In this document: positions 32,123-41,520 of the stretch, piece after piece
Numbering within the stretch: the first letter of the stretch is position 1
How the letters are laid out: each line of letters begins with the position of its first letter
Source of the DNA: Mesorhizobium mediterraneum
Lineage (GTDB): Bacteria; Pseudomonadota; Alphaproteobacteria; Rhizobiales; Rhizobiaceae
Assembly: GCF_002284565.1 (NCBI RefSeq)
Contig: NZ_NPKI01000041.1
Span: 1-64,000, forward strand
Reading direction: 5' to 3'
DNA length: 64,000 nucleotides
The notes under the pieces: model-generated
The model's input: only the letters and a program-made list of their open reading frames with translations
Databases searched by the model: none
What the model was told of the DNA's origin: nothing
Program-made: the position numbers and the translations under genes

Positions 32123-34122
32123 ACCGCTGGGTCGCGCTGCTTGCCACAGTCTTCATCGCCGTTTTCATGGCACACACCGCGCGCGCCGAAGGTCTCGTGA
32201 CCATCGTCGACGATCCGGCCGTGCTCGCCGCCCTCGATGCCAAGGGTTTTGGTTTCGCCGGCATTTTCGGCGTCGATGGCAAGGGCGACCTGAAGACGCT
32301 CTATGACAAGGCACCGGGCTATCACGCAATCGTCGAAACGATTGCCGGCGATGTCGCCGCGCTGCGGGCCGAGATGAAGGCTGGCGGGCGGCCGCTCTAC
32401 GAAGTCACCGACGGCAATGTCGGCCGCATCATGGACATGCGCTGGCTGAAGACCGGCGCCGCGCGCTTCAGGCTGGTCGGTGTCGTCAATAGGATCGACC
32501 GGCGCGATTTCACCGAAGCGCGCGACGACGGGAGTTGCGGCGAGGTGCGTTTCATTTATCGCCTCGCCTACAGCTTCAAGAAGAACGGCAAGGTTCTGGC
32601 CTCGCGCCTGCCGTTCAACTTCAATGCCATTTACAGCGCCGCGCCAGACGCAGATGGCGGCTGCGTCGGCGTTGCCGGACGCTGGACGCCACAGCTCGAC
32701 GAGACCGTCGATACCGGCTGGCTCATCGGTGGGCCGCTGGATAAGGCGGGACTGAGCTTCAAGCAGCTCGAGCTCAACGCACAAGTGGTGCGCTTTCCCT
32801 CCGGCCAGGAGACCGAATTCGGCGGCCAGGCCGCCTATCTCATGCGGATTTTTGGCATCGATGGAGAGACGGTCAGCGAGAGGCCGCTGGAAAACACGCC
32901 GGATGTGGCGCTGCTCTCGGAAGACGCCGCGCTGAAAGCGAAACTCGCCGACTATATCAGCGCCAATCTCGCGGCGGTCGATCTCGGCGTCTACGAAATC
33001 CCCGATGAGTTCCTGGCGAAAAAAGTCATCTCATGGTCGACCTTCGGCAGCGCAAGGCAGGCCAACCACCCGTTTACGCCATTATTCCAGCCCGCGGATT
33101 TTGTCGGGTTCGATTATTCCGCGCTGAGACTGGTGCGCACGCCGGAAGCGCTGGTCGAGCGGCTGGACAATGGCGCCTGCCAAGGTTGCCATCAGGCGGG
33201 TTCGACCGCCGGTTTCCATTTCATCGGTCTCGACGACAAGACGACCTCGCCGCTGAACCGCATCGAAGTCGGCATCTCGCCGCATCTTCATGCCGAGATG
33301 CCGCGGCGCGAGGCTTGGCTGCGCGCGACCGCCGAGGGCAACGAGCCGAACCGCTTCCGCCCGCTGTCCTTCGCGCCGCCGGCGGCATGGAAGGACGCCG
33401 GCGAGGTCGCCTATGCGCCGGCCGCAATGGCGATGCCGTGCCTGATGCCGGAGGATGCGGCCCGTTTCGGGACGACTTGGCAATGCGGCGGCGGCACTGT
33501 CTGCACGCCGCTGGCGACTGCGTCGGGCGTGCGGACCAAACTGGCGCAATGCCTGTTGCCTAAGGACAGCGACAAGATGTTTGCCGGCCACCCGTGCCTG
33601 ACCGGCTCGATCGCCAGCAACCCGGCGCAGCCGTTCAACGACCGCTACAGCATATCAGGCCAGTTTGCGGCCTTCGCGACCGACATTTCGCGCACCGCCT
33701 ACACGTGCCGGCCGCCGAAGATCGGCGTGCCGGCCGGCATCGCCTATCGCGGCTGCGACGACAAGGATCGTGCCTTTGCCGGCTTCAAAACGGGCAAGCC
33801 GATGCCGAACGAGATCTGCGGGCTGGTCGGCGGCAAGAAATTCGACACCTGCGTGGCAACCAACAATTTCGACCAGTGCCTCGGCGGCGCGGTCAATCGC
33901 GGCAACCGGCCGGCTTGCTCGGCCGATCATTTCTGCCGCGAGGATTATATGTGCCAGTCGCTGCCGCCAGACACGCCTGGTATCGGCAAGGTGAAAGGTA
34001 TCGGCTTCTGCTCGCCGACCTACTTCATTTTCCAGATGCGCATAGACAACCATGCGACACCTTGGGCGGGCGCTGTCCGTGCGACGTTGGGGGCGGGGTT
34101 TGGAGCGGCGGAAGCGGAGTGA
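32119..34122 (+). CDS. Exported protein with one CxxCH haem-type motif, unknown function
   Basis: From ATG 32119, overlapping the previous stop (ATGA), the product is 667 residues with a signal peptide ending near HTARAEG. A single CQGCH motif at about 354-358 is of c-type haem attachment form and is followed by a SPHLHAEMPRRE stretch. The C-terminal third (about 440-660) is Cys-rich, with pairs such as MPCLM, CGGGTVC and CLGG, suggesting disulfides in the periplasm. I do not recognise a named family. Coupling to the NAD(P)H-hydrate repair gene is clear at sequence level, but a functional link is not. Confidence 0.75.
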   Translation: MNRWVALLATVFIAVFMAHTARAEGLVTIVDDPAVLAALDAKGFGFAGIFGVDGKGDLKTLYDKAPGYHAIVETIAGDVAALRAEMKAGGRPLYEVTDGNVGRIMDMRWLKTGAARFRLVGVVNRIDRRDFTEARDDGSCGEVRFIYRLAYSFKKNGKVLASRLPFNFNAIYSAAPDADGGCVGVAGRWTPQLDETVDTGWLIGGPLDKAGLSFKQLELNAQVVRFPSGQETEFGGQAAYLMRIFGIDGETVSERPLENTPDVALLSEDAALKAKLADYISANLAAVDLGVYEIPDEFLAKKVISWSTFGSARQANHPFTPLFQPADFVGFDYSALRLVRTPEALVERLDNGACQGCHQAGSTAGFHFIGLDDKTTSPLNRIEVGISPHLHAEMPRREAWLRATAEGNEPNRFRPLSFAPPAAWKDAGEVAYAPAAMAMPCLMPEDAARFGTTWQCGGGTVCTPLATASGVRTKLAQCLLPKDSDKMFAGHPCLTGSIASNPAQPFNDRYSISGQFAAFATDISRTAYTCRPPKIGVPAGIAYRGCDDKDRAFAGFKTGKPMPNEICGLVGGKKFDTCVATNNFDQCLGGAVNRGNRPACSADHFCREDYMCQSLPPDTPGIGKVKGIGFCSPTYFIFQMRIDNHATPWAGAVRATLGAGFGAAEAE

Positions 34123-34157
34123 GCTTTTGCTGTGGTCGCTTTCGCGCTGTCAGCGCC

Positions 34158-35690
34158 TCACAATGGAATGTTGTCGTGCTTCTTCCAGGGGTTCTGCATA
34201 TCCTTGTTGCGCAGCATGCGGAGCGCGCGCGCGATGCGGCGACGGGTCGAATGTGGCATGATCACCTCATCGACGTAGCCGCGCTCGGCGGCGACGAAGG
34301 GCGACAGGAAGCGATCCTCGTAAGCCTTTGTATGCGCTGCGATCTTCTCCGCATCGCCGATGTCCTTGCGATAGATGATCTCAACGGCGCCTCTGGCGCC
34401 CATCACTGCGATCTGCGCCGTCGGCCAGGCATAGTTCATGTCGCCGCGCAGATGCTTTGACGCCATCACGTCATACGCACCGCCATAGGCCTTTCGGGTG
34501 ATGACGGTGATCTTCGGAACGGTCGCCTCGGCATAGGCGAACAAAAGCTTGGCGCCATGCTTGATCAGCCCGCCATATTCCTGCGCGGTGCCGGGCAGAA
34601 AGCCCGGAACGTCGACGAAGGTGACGATCGGAATCGAGAAACAGTCGCAGAAGCGAACGAATCGCGCCGCCTTGCGGCTGGCGTCCGAATCGAGCACGCC
34701 TGCCAGCACCATCGGCTGGTTGGCGACGAAGCCGACCGTGCGGCCTTCAACGCGCCCAAAACCGGTGACGATGTTTTTCGCAAAATTCTGCTGGATCTCG
34801 AAGAAGTCACCCTCGTCGGCAACTTTAAGGATCAATTCCTTGATGTCGTAGGGTTTGTTGGCGTTGTCGGGGATCAGCCGGTCGAGCGACAGATCGTGAT
34901 CGGTGACCGACTGGTGGCATTCGATCTCGGGAATATCCGCCGTATTCGAGGCCGGCAGCAGATCGACCAGCCGGCGCATCTGCAGCAACGCCTCGACGTC
35001 ATTGTCATAGGCGCCGTCGGCGATCGAGGACTTCGTCGTGTGGACGAAGGCGCCGCCGAGGCTCTCGGCGGTCACTGTCTCGTTGGTGACGGTCTTCACC
35101 ACGTCCGGCCCGGTGACGAACATGTAGGAGCTGTCGCGAACCATGAAGATGAAATCGGTCATGGCCGGCGAATAAACGTCGCCGCCGGCGCAAGGGCCCA
35201 TGATCAGTGAAATCTGCGGGATGACGCCGGAGGCGAGCACATTGCGCTGGAAGATCTCGGCATAGCCGCCAAGTGCTGCCACGCCTTCCTGGATGCGGGC
35301 GCCGCCGGCGTCGTAGAGGCCGATGATCGGTGCGCGGTTGCGCAGCGCCATCTCCTGCACCTTGACCACCTTTTCGGCGTGGGCCTCGGACAGCGAGCCG
35401 CCGAACACGGTAAAATCCTTGGCGAAGACATAGACCGGGCGGCCGTTGACGGTGCCCCAGCCGGTGACGACACCGTCGCCGGCGATCTTGGTCTTCTCCA
35501 TGCCGAAATCGGTCGAGCGATGCTCGACATACATGTCGAACTCCTCGAACGAGCCCTCGTCGAGAAAGACGTCGATGCGTTCGCGCGCGGTGAGCTTGCC
35601 CTTCTTGTGCTGGGCATCGATACGGGCCCGCCCGCCGCCCATGCGCGCCATGTCACGGCGTCGCTCGAGTTCCTTCAGCACGTCCTTCAT
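34158..35690 (-). CDS. pccB: Propionyl-CoA carboxylase beta chain (carboxyltransferase)
   Basis: The 510-residue protein has the acyl-CoA carboxyltransferase layout: ARERIDVFLDEGSFEE near the N-terminus, GGARIQEGVAALGGY, GPCAGGDVYSPAMTDF, and a C-terminal half with VDVPGFLPGTAQEYGG and KAYGGAYDVM. Length and motifs fit PccB rather than AccD. It would transfer CO2 from biotin to propionyl-CoA in the methylmalonyl-CoA route. The alpha (biotin) subunit is not in this window. It is convergent with the CxxCH protein gene. Confidence 0.92.
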   Translation of the reverse strand: MKDVLKELERRRDMARMGGGRARIDAQHKKGKLTARERIDVFLDEGSFEEFDMYVEHRSTDFGMEKTKIAGDGVVTGWGTVNGRPVYVFAKDFTVFGGSLSEAHAEKVVKVQEMALRNRAPIIGLYDAGGARIQEGVAALGGYAEIFQRNVLASGVIPQISLIMGPCAGGDVYSPAMTDFIFMVRDSSYMFVTGPDVVKTVTNETVTAESLGGAFVHTTKSSIADGAYDNDVEALLQMRRLVDLLPASNTADIPEIECHQSVTDHDLSLDRLIPDNANKPYDIKELILKVADEGDFFEIQQNFAKNIVTGFGRVEGRTVGFVANQPMVLAGVLDSDASRKAARFVRFCDCFSIPIVTFVDVPGFLPGTAQEYGGLIKHGAKLLFAYAEATVPKITVITRKAYGGAYDVMASKHLRGDMNYAWPTAQIAVMGARGAVEIIYRKDIGDAEKIAAHTKAYEDRFLSPFVAAERGYVDEVIMPHSTRRRIARALRMLRNKDMQNPWKKHDNIPL

Positions 35691-36078
35691 CGGTCGATCC
35701 TCGAAACGGAAGCTGATTTGTGGTAATCATGGCGGCAGGGGAGCGCAAGCGCCGCGTTTGCCGTCGATTTGCTGCGCCGCAACATGGCACCCCTTGCATT
35801 CCGCGGCGAACTGGGCCATATGCGGCGACATAGGCGCTTGGGCCGGGAGTATCCGGCCTTCTCGACGAATGAGACTGGTTGCGTCTGTTTTCCCTCTTTC
35901 CGACATATCGGCAAGGCGGCGAAAAAGCCCCGTGGCATGATGCCTGCGGGCACGACAGCGCAGCCGTGCGGACGATAGTGTCCGCCGCCTTGTCGTTTCA
36001 TGACAGTTTTTTCGACGGCAGGTTGCGCCCTGCCGCCATCGATGTTTGCGGCCACGAGCCGCGTGAAAGAAGAATATT
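35691..36078. other. Intergenic region with no convincing gene
   Basis: This 388-bp divergent region between pccB and the helicase holds no credible gene. Short readings exist on both strands. One on the minus strand contains ECKGCHVA, a CxxCH match, near its C-terminal end, but it has no start, signal peptide or cytochrome-like body, so it may be chance or a remnant. Confidence 0.5.
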
Positions 36079-36132
36079 TTGACCAACGAAAACACTTTGA
36101 CCGGTGAAAACAATTTGACCGGTACGAACACT
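36079..36132 (+). repeat. Three tandem 18-nt repeats at the helicase start
   Basis: Three copies of a TTGACCGGTGAAAACAAT-like unit start at 36079, 36097 and 36115. Each unit opens with TTG and codes for LTGEN-type residues. Any of the three TTGs could serve as a start codon. Confidence 0.75.
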
Positions 36133-37500
36133 GGGGAACTTTCAGGTTTCGCAGCACTCGGAATCACCGGCGCGCTGCTCAAGGCCACCCATGGCGCCGG
36201 CTTCACTGAGCCGAAGCCGATCCAGGCCCAGGCGATCCCGCCGCAGCTCGAAGGCCGTGACATTTTCGGCATCGCCCAGACCGGTTCGGGCAAGACCGCG
36301 GCGTTCGCGCTGCCGATCCTGTCGAAGATCATCGCGCTCGGCACCAAGCGCCGGCCGAAGACCGCTCGCGCGCTGATCCTGGCGCCGACGCGTGAGCTTG
36401 CCGTGCAGATCGAAGAGATGATCAAGCTGCTCGCCAAGGGCGCGCATGTCTCGACAGCACTCGTGCTTGGCGGCGTCTCGCGCTTCAGCCAGGTGAAAAA
36501 GATTGCTCCCGGCGTCGACATCCTTATCGCCACGCCCGGCCGGCTGACCGATCTGGTGCGTGAGGGCGATCTCGTGCTCGCCGACACCAAATGGCTGGTG
36601 CTGGACGAAGGCGACCGCATGCTCGACATGGGCTTCATCAACGACGTCAAGCGCATCGCCAGGGCGACCGCGCCGGACCGTCAGACGGTGCTGTTCTCGG
36701 CGACCATGCCGGCCGAAATCGCCGAACTGGCGAAAGGCCTGCTGAAGAACCCGATCCGCGTCGAGGTGGCGCCTCACAGCACCGCCGCAGCCGAGATCGT
36801 GCAGGGCGTTGTCTTCGCCCGCACCAAGCAGAAGCGCCAGGTGCTGTCGACGATGCTCGCCGACGAGGCAATGAAGTCTGTCATCATCTTTTCGCGCACC
36901 AAGCATGGCGCCGACAGGGTGACCAAGGACCTTGAGCGCGACGGCTTCAAGGCCGCCGTCATCCACGGCAACAAGTCGCAGAACGCCCGCCAGAAGGCGC
37001 TGAACGATTTCCGCGAGGGTTCGGTGCGCATTCTTGTGGCGACCGATATCGCGGCGCGCGGCATCGACGTGCCTGGTATCAGCCACGTGGTGAATTTCGA
37101 CCTGCCGGACGAGGCGGAGAGCTATGTCCACCGCATCGGCCGTACCGGCCGTAACGGCATGGACGGCATCGCCATCACGCTTTGCGATCCCTCCGAGAAC
37201 AGCAAGCTGCGTCAGGTCGAGCGCATCATCCGCACCAAGCTGCCGATCGTTGCCGACCATCTCGGCAGCCCCGATCCGCAGCGCAATCCCGCCGAAAAGA
37301 ACGAGCGCACCTTCGAGCCGGCCAACGACCGCAATGGTCGTCGCGACGGCAGGCGGCCAGGCGGCCAGAACAACGGCAAGAAGCGCTTCGGCGACAAGCC
37401 GGCCTTTGCCGGCGAGCGCAAGCCGGAAGGCGCCAAGCCCTTCAAGGGCAACAACAAGCGCCGCTTCGGCGGCAAGCGGCCAGCGGCGCGGGCTGCGTAA
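36079..37500 (+). CDS. DEAD-box-family ATP-dependent RNA helicase, RhlE type, with DEGD motif II
   Basis: The 473-residue product has the Q motif, AQTGSGKT (about 67-74), PTRELAVQ, ATPGRL, SAT, and HRIGRTGR (about 352-359). Motif II reads VLDEGDRMLDMGF at about 174-186, with Gly replacing the Ala of DEAD. The C-terminal 70 residues are Arg/Gly/Asn-rich, as in RhlE relatives that bind rRNA. I place the start at TTG 36079, after GAAAGAAG; later TTG starts in the N-terminal repeats are possible. Role is probably ribosome assembly or mRNA decay. Confidence 0.92.
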   Translation: MTNENTLTGENNLTGTNTGELSGFAALGITGALLKATHGAGFTEPKPIQAQAIPPQLEGRDIFGIAQTGSGKTAAFALPILSKIIALGTKRRPKTARALILAPTRELAVQIEEMIKLLAKGAHVSTALVLGGVSRFSQVKKIAPGVDILIATPGRLTDLVREGDLVLADTKWLVLDEGDRMLDMGFINDVKRIARATAPDRQTVLFSATMPAEIAELAKGLLKNPIRVEVAPHSTAAAEIVQGVVFARTKQKRQVLSTMLADEAMKSVIIFSRTKHGADRVTKDLERDGFKAAVIHGNKSQNARQKALNDFREGSVRILVATDIAARGIDVPGISHVVNFDLPDEAESYVHRIGRTGRNGMDGIAITLCDPSENSKLRQVERIIRTKLPIVADHLGSPDPQRNPAEKNERTFEPANDRNGRRDGRRPGGQNNGKKRFGDKPAFAGERKPEGAKPFKGNNKRRFGGKRPAARAA

Positions 37501-37517
37501 TCAGATAGTTGCATCCG

Positions 37518-37539
37518 GCCGAGCCTATCGGGGCTCGGC
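37518..37539 (+). other. Hairpin just after the helicase gene
   Basis: Arms GCCGAGCC / GGCTCGGC around a six-base loop, 18 bp after the stop. The T-run terminator lies immediately downstream, so this may be an accessory 3' stem. Confidence 0.5.
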
Positions 37540-37550
37540 TGCTCACAATT

Positions 37551-37589
37551 GAAAAAGGCGATCGGAGCGATGCTTCGGTCGCCTTTTTC
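37551..37589 (+). terminator. Terminator of the helicase gene
   Basis: Arms GAAAAAGGCGA / TCGCCTTTTTC (11 bp) with an internal partly paired region end in a T-run. The A-run on the left makes it usable for the convergent hydrolase gene as well. Confidence 0.8.
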
Positions 37590-37598
37590 GCCTGAGAC

Positions 37599-38573
37599 CT
37601 ACTTCGCCACCGCCTCTACCCACACGACAATGCGCTGCGCGAGGAAAGCCGTCGTTGCTGGCGACAGCGCGTCACCTGCAATGACGTGGTTGTCCCGATC
37701 GCCGGTATCGTCGACCGGCACCAATTCGTGCGCGGCGCCCCAGCGCCCGGCAATTTCGCGGGTGCGGTCGGGCCGCACGATCCTGTCCGAATCCGAAAAG
37801 ATGAACAGGGCAGGGATCGTCGCCTTCTCCACCGGCGCGCCATAGGCAAGCTCGGTCAGCGCCACCATCGGCAGGGTCGCGGCGATCGGATAGCGGTAGG
37901 TCCAGAATTTTTCGTGCAGCGCATTGCGTGGCACGAAGCTGCGTTCCTTGCCGGCGACCAGCTCGGCGATCGCTCGGCCCCACGGCATGGTCAGGAGTTC
38001 GGCGCCGGAAGCCTTGACGCCGAAATTCGGCGAGATGAACGCGATGGCCGCCACCCCGCCCGATGCGCCTGGCTGGGTCGCAGCCCAGGCCGCCAGCGAG
38101 CCGCCGGTCGAGGTAGCGATGACGATCACCTTGTCGCCGATCGCCCGGCCGATGGCGAGCGCTTCCTCATAGTCGTTGATCCAGGCGTTGACGCTGCCTT
38201 CGGCCATCGCAGCACCGCCCTGTCCGTGGCCGGTGAGGCGGGTGTAGTAAAGATTGGCGTCCAACTCGTCGGCCACCTCGTCGGGCAGTGGACGAACCTC
38301 GCCCTTCGATGCCGAAAAGCCGTGGATGTACACGATCGCGAGCGGCGTCCTGGCATGAACCATCGGGTTGGCCCAGATGATTTCCTTCTCCAGCCCGTCG
38401 TAGATGCCCGGTACGGCAGCCTCGTTGCGTGCCAGATAGGCTTGCGGGTCATCGCCGATCACGGAAGGATCGAAGCGGATCGTGGTATCGGCTTGCACGC
38501 GTGGGCCAAGCACGAAGGCCAGGACAAGAATGACGGCGAGACCCAGTACCGCAAGCACGATCCGTCGCCCCAT
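37599..38573 (-). CDS. Membrane-anchored alpha/beta-hydrolase
   Basis: From ATG 38573 (GGAG eight bases upstream) the product is 324 residues. It opens with one hydrophobic anchor (about 5-25) and then an alpha/beta-hydrolase fold. Features are YIHGFSASKGE for the oxyanion region, ATSTGGS for the nucleophile elbow with Ser in the middle, and FSDSDRIVRPD then DDTGDRDNHV near the C-terminus for Asp and His. The elbow starts with Ala instead of Gly. The LTGHGQGG segment recalls monoglyceride-lipase-like esterases. Substrate is unknown. Confidence 0.85.
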   Translation of the reverse strand: MGRRIVLAVLGLAVILVLAFVLGPRVQADTTIRFDPSVIGDDPQAYLARNEAAVPGIYDGLEKEIIWANPMVHARTPLAIVYIHGFSASKGEVRPLPDEVADELDANLYYTRLTGHGQGGAAMAEGSVNAWINDYEEALAIGRAIGDKVIVIATSTGGSLAAWAATQPGASGGVAAIAFISPNFGVKASGAELLTMPWGRAIAELVAGKERSFVPRNALHEKFWTYRYPIAATLPMVALTELAYGAPVEKATIPALFIFSDSDRIVRPDRTREIAGRWGAAHELVPVDDTGDRDNHVIAGDALSPATTAFLAQRIVVWVEAVAK

Positions 38574-38671
38574 TGCAGACTCCACGTAACAATTTTCAAC
38601 CTATGGCCGCAAAATGCAAACACGCAACGGGCATCCTGCCGGCGGCTGGACCGCCAACTTTGATGGCCGGC

Positions 38672-39493
38672 TTACTCGCTCGGCGGCTTGCGGTCGAAAT
38701 TCAGCGGACGTGCCTTCCAGCGGGTCGCGGTGCTGATGACCCACCGGCAGAATGGTCTCGGCAGGATGCTGAGCAGCTTCAGGCCCCAGCTCAAGCGGCG
38801 CGGGAAGGTGACTTCGAAGCCGCCGGATTTGATGCCGCGCGCCATGCGGCGCGAGGCGCGGTTGACGGGCATCAGCCCGGGCATCGGCAGCAAATTCTTC
38901 TCGGTCAGCGGCGTGTCGACAAAGCCCGGATTCATCACCTGGATGCGCACGTTCATCTTATCAAAGTCGTATTTCAGCGACTCCGCTAGGATATTGATGG
39001 CCGCCTTGGTGCCGCCATAGGCGGCCGTGGTCGGCCAGCCGAAATAGGCGGTGACCGAACCAACCAGGACGATATGGCCGCGCGCACGGACGCGCATGCG
39101 TTCGATGACCGGCACCAGGCCATTGATGATGCCGAAGTAATTGACATCGAAGGATTGGCGAAACCCGCGGACGGTGAGATCTTCGCCGGCGGTCGCAATA
39201 TAGTTCCCGGCATTGAAGACGGCCAAGACGATCGGGCCGAGATCCTTCTCGATCGCCGCGACTGTCTTTGCCATGCGCTTCTCGTCGGTGACGTCGCAGG
39301 GATAGGCCGTGACACGGCCCGGCATCTGCGCCGTCTCGACGACAAGCGTGTCGATCGGTTCGTCGTCGAGCGCCGTCACCGCGACGGTATAGCCCTGAGC
39401 CGCAAGGTCCTTGGCCAGTGAACGGCCGATGCCGCTGCTGCCGCCCGTGATCCAGGCGACGCCGTGCTTCGGGTTGGCCCGATAGAGAGTCAT
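38672..39493 (-). CDS. Short-chain dehydrogenase/reductase
   Basis: The 273-residue protein has the Rossmann motif ITGGSSGIGRSLAKD at about 15-29, a CDVTDE motif and NAGNYIA. The active-site Ser lies in VGSVTAYFG, and Tyr/Lys lie in AAYGGTKAA. It fits classical NAD(P)-dependent SDR enzymes. Substrate cannot be told. The C-terminal part beyond residue 220 is basic and hydrophobic and may contact the membrane. Confidence 0.88.
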   Translation of the reverse strand: MTLYRANPKHGVAWITGGSSGIGRSLAKDLAAQGYTVAVTALDDEPIDTLVVETAQMPGRVTAYPCDVTDEKRMAKTVAAIEKDLGPIVLAVFNAGNYIATAGEDLTVRGFRQSFDVNYFGIINGLVPVIERMRVRARGHIVLVGSVTAYFGWPTTAAYGGTKAAINILAESLKYDFDKMNVRIQVMNPGFVDTPLTEKNLLPMPGLMPVNRASRRMARGIKSGGFEVTFPRRLSWGLKLLSILPRPFCRWVISTATRWKARPLNFDRKPPSE

Positions 39494-39706
39494 GCTATGC
39501 CCTGCGACTTTTTCTTAGCCTGTGCTCTAGCGATGAAGAAATCGAATGAAAAGAGCGCTTTTCAGCGAAAGCTTCGAACGAATGCTGGAACGCGACATCT
39601 GTTTTAGGAATTGCAGCCCAGAAATGCCGCTGGACCAGGCAAATTCTTGCCTTGAAACCGAAGCTTCGGGTTTCTAGGGTTCCGCCGCAAGCATAAAGGA
39701 ATCTCC

Positions 39707-40741
39707 ATGCCCCGTTCTGTGATCGAAGCGATCGGTAACACGCCTCTGATCCGCCTCAACAAAGCTTCGGAAGAAACCGGCTGCGAGATCCTGGGCAAGG
39801 CCGAATTCATGAATCCGGGCCAGTCGGTCAAGGACCGCGCCGCGCTGTTCATCATCCGCGACGCCGAGCAGCGCGGGCTCTTGAGGCCGGGCGGGGTCAT
39901 CGTCGAGGGGACGGCCGGCAACACCGGCATCGGATTGACGCTGGTCGCCAAGGCGCTTGGCTACCGCACCGTGATCGTCATCCCCGAGACGCAAAGCCAG
40001 GAGAAGAAGGACACGATCAAATTGCTCGGCGCCGAGCTGATCGAGGTGCCTGCCGTTCCCTACAAGAATCCCAACAATTACGTGAAACTGTCGGGCCGTC
40101 TGGCCGAGCAGATGGCCAGGTCCGAGCCGAACGGCGCGATCTGGGCCAATCAGTTCGACAACGTTGCCAACCGTGACGGCCATACCCGCACCACGGCGGA
40201 AGAAATCTGGGCCCAGACCGGCGGCAAGGTCGACGGTTTCGTCTCGGCGGTCGGCTCCGGCGGAACGCTGGCCGGCGTCGCCTTTGGGTTGAAGGCCAGG
40301 AGCAAGGACGTCAAGATCGCGCTCGCCGATCCGCTGGGTGCGGCGCTCTACAGTTTCTACACCAGCGGTGAGTTGAAATCCGAAGGCAGCTCGATCACCG
40401 AAGGCATCGGGCAGGGGCGGATCACCGCCAATCTGGAGGGGTTCACGCCGGATTTCTCCTTCCAGATTCCAGATGAGGACGCGCTGCCGATCGTCTTCGA
40501 CCTGATCCAGGAGGAAGGCCTGTGCGTCGGCGGCTCGACAGGCATCAACATTGCCGGCGCGATCCGGCTGGCGCGCGAAATGGGTCCCGGCCACACCATC
40601 GTGACCGTGCTTTGCGACTACGGCACGCGCTATCAGTCGAAATTGTTCAACCCGGAATTCCTGCGCCAAAAGAAACTGCCGGTGCCGGGCTGGATGGAAC
40701 AGCGAAGCACAATTTCGGTGCCGTTCGAAAAGGTTGCGTGA
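39707..40741 (+). CDS. cysK: Cysteine synthase family PLP enzyme
   Basis: The 344-residue enzyme makes cysteine from O-acetylserine and sulfide. The PLP lysine is Lys42 in GQSVKDRA, and the phosphate loop is GTAGNTGIG. The C-terminal DYGTRYQSKLFN is typical of CysK-like proteins. It is somewhat longer than E. coli CysK (323). AAAGGAATCTCC precedes the start. The stop overlaps the AlaX gene start (TGATG), implying coupled translation. Confidence 0.9.
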   Translation: MPRSVIEAIGNTPLIRLNKASEETGCEILGKAEFMNPGQSVKDRAALFIIRDAEQRGLLRPGGVIVEGTAGNTGIGLTLVAKALGYRTVIVIPETQSQEKKDTIKLLGAELIEVPAVPYKNPNNYVKLSGRLAEQMARSEPNGAIWANQFDNVANRDGHTRTTAEEIWAQTGGKVDGFVSAVGSGGTLAGVAFGLKARSKDVKIALADPLGAALYSFYTSGELKSEGSSITEGIGQGRITANLEGFTPDFSFQIPDEDALPIVFDLIQEEGLCVGGSTGINIAGAIRLAREMGPGHTIVTVLCDYGTRYQSKLFNPEFLRQKKLPVPGWMEQRSTISVPFEKVA

Positions 40742-41484
40742 TGGCTTACAGGACGGATGCCCTGTTTCGTGGCGACGCCTATCTCAGGACGGCTGATGCC
40801 GTGGTTGTCGCCGTCAACGACCGTGGCGGCATCATTCTGGACCGGACGATCTTCTATGCCACGTCGGGCGGGCAGCCGGGCGATACGGGCACTCTCGAAC
40901 GCGCCGACGGCAGCCTGATAACTGTTGCCGCCACCATCACCGGCGAGACCAAGGACGAGATCATCCACGTGCCGCCGCCTGAGCGGGCGGCGCTTGAGAT
41001 CGGCGAGCCGATAAAGCTCGCCCTCGATTGGGAGAGGCGGCATCTGCTGATGCGCATGCACACAGCCTGCCATTTGCTCACCGTCGTCTGCCCGTTCCCG
41101 ATCACCGGTGCCTCGGTTTCCGAGGACGACAGCCGTGTCGACTTCGATATTCCCGATGCCGGCTTCACCAAGGAGGACGTGACGGCCAGGCTGATGGAAC
41201 TGGTGCGGGCCGACCACCCGGTCTTTGTCAGGCTGATCACCGACGAGGAACTGGCGGCTAATCCCGGACTGGTGAAATCCAAGAATGTTCGGCCACCCGT
41301 CGGCACCGGCAAGATCCGCCTGGTCTGCATCGGCGACAACGCCTCGATCGACAGCCAGCCTTGCGGCGGCACCCATGTGAGGAGCACTGGAGAAGTCGGC
41401 GAGGTCCATATCGGTAAAATCGAGAAGAAGGGTCGCGAAAACCGGCGCTTCCGCATACGCTTTGGCCCGATGCCCGCGGCTTGA
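40741..41484 (+). CDS. AlaX-type trans-editing protein (alanyl-tRNA editing domain)
   Basis: The 247-residue product resembles the editing and C-terminal parts of AlaRS without the synthetase core. The zinc ligands are visible as HTACH in MRMHTACHLL and as CxxxH in SQPCGGTHV. N-terminal SGGQPGDTGTL fits the AlaX-M form. Such enzymes remove Ser or Gly wrongly attached to tRNA-Ala. Start at ATG 40741 inside the cysK stop; the longer upstream reading overlaps cysK. Confidence 0.92.
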   Translation: MAYRTDALFRGDAYLRTADAVVVAVNDRGGIILDRTIFYATSGGQPGDTGTLERADGSLITVAATITGETKDEIIHVPPPERAALEIGEPIKLALDWERRHLLMRMHTACHLLTVVCPFPITGASVSEDDSRVDFDIPDAGFTKEDVTARLMELVRADHPVFVRLITDEELAANPGLVKSKNVRPPVGTGKIRLVCIGDNASIDSQPCGGTHVRSTGEVGEVHIGKIEKKGRENRRFRIRFGPMPAA

Positions 41485-41520
41485 TATATAGTTTGCCAGA
41501 GGCGGGACAGGAGAAGAAGA

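Noticed and set aside
35727..36078. Minus-strand reading with an ECKGCH haem-type motif between pccB and the helicase
   Set aside because: No start, no signal peptide and no cytochrome-like body; the same frame continues as antisense to the helicase gene. It may be chance or a remnant.
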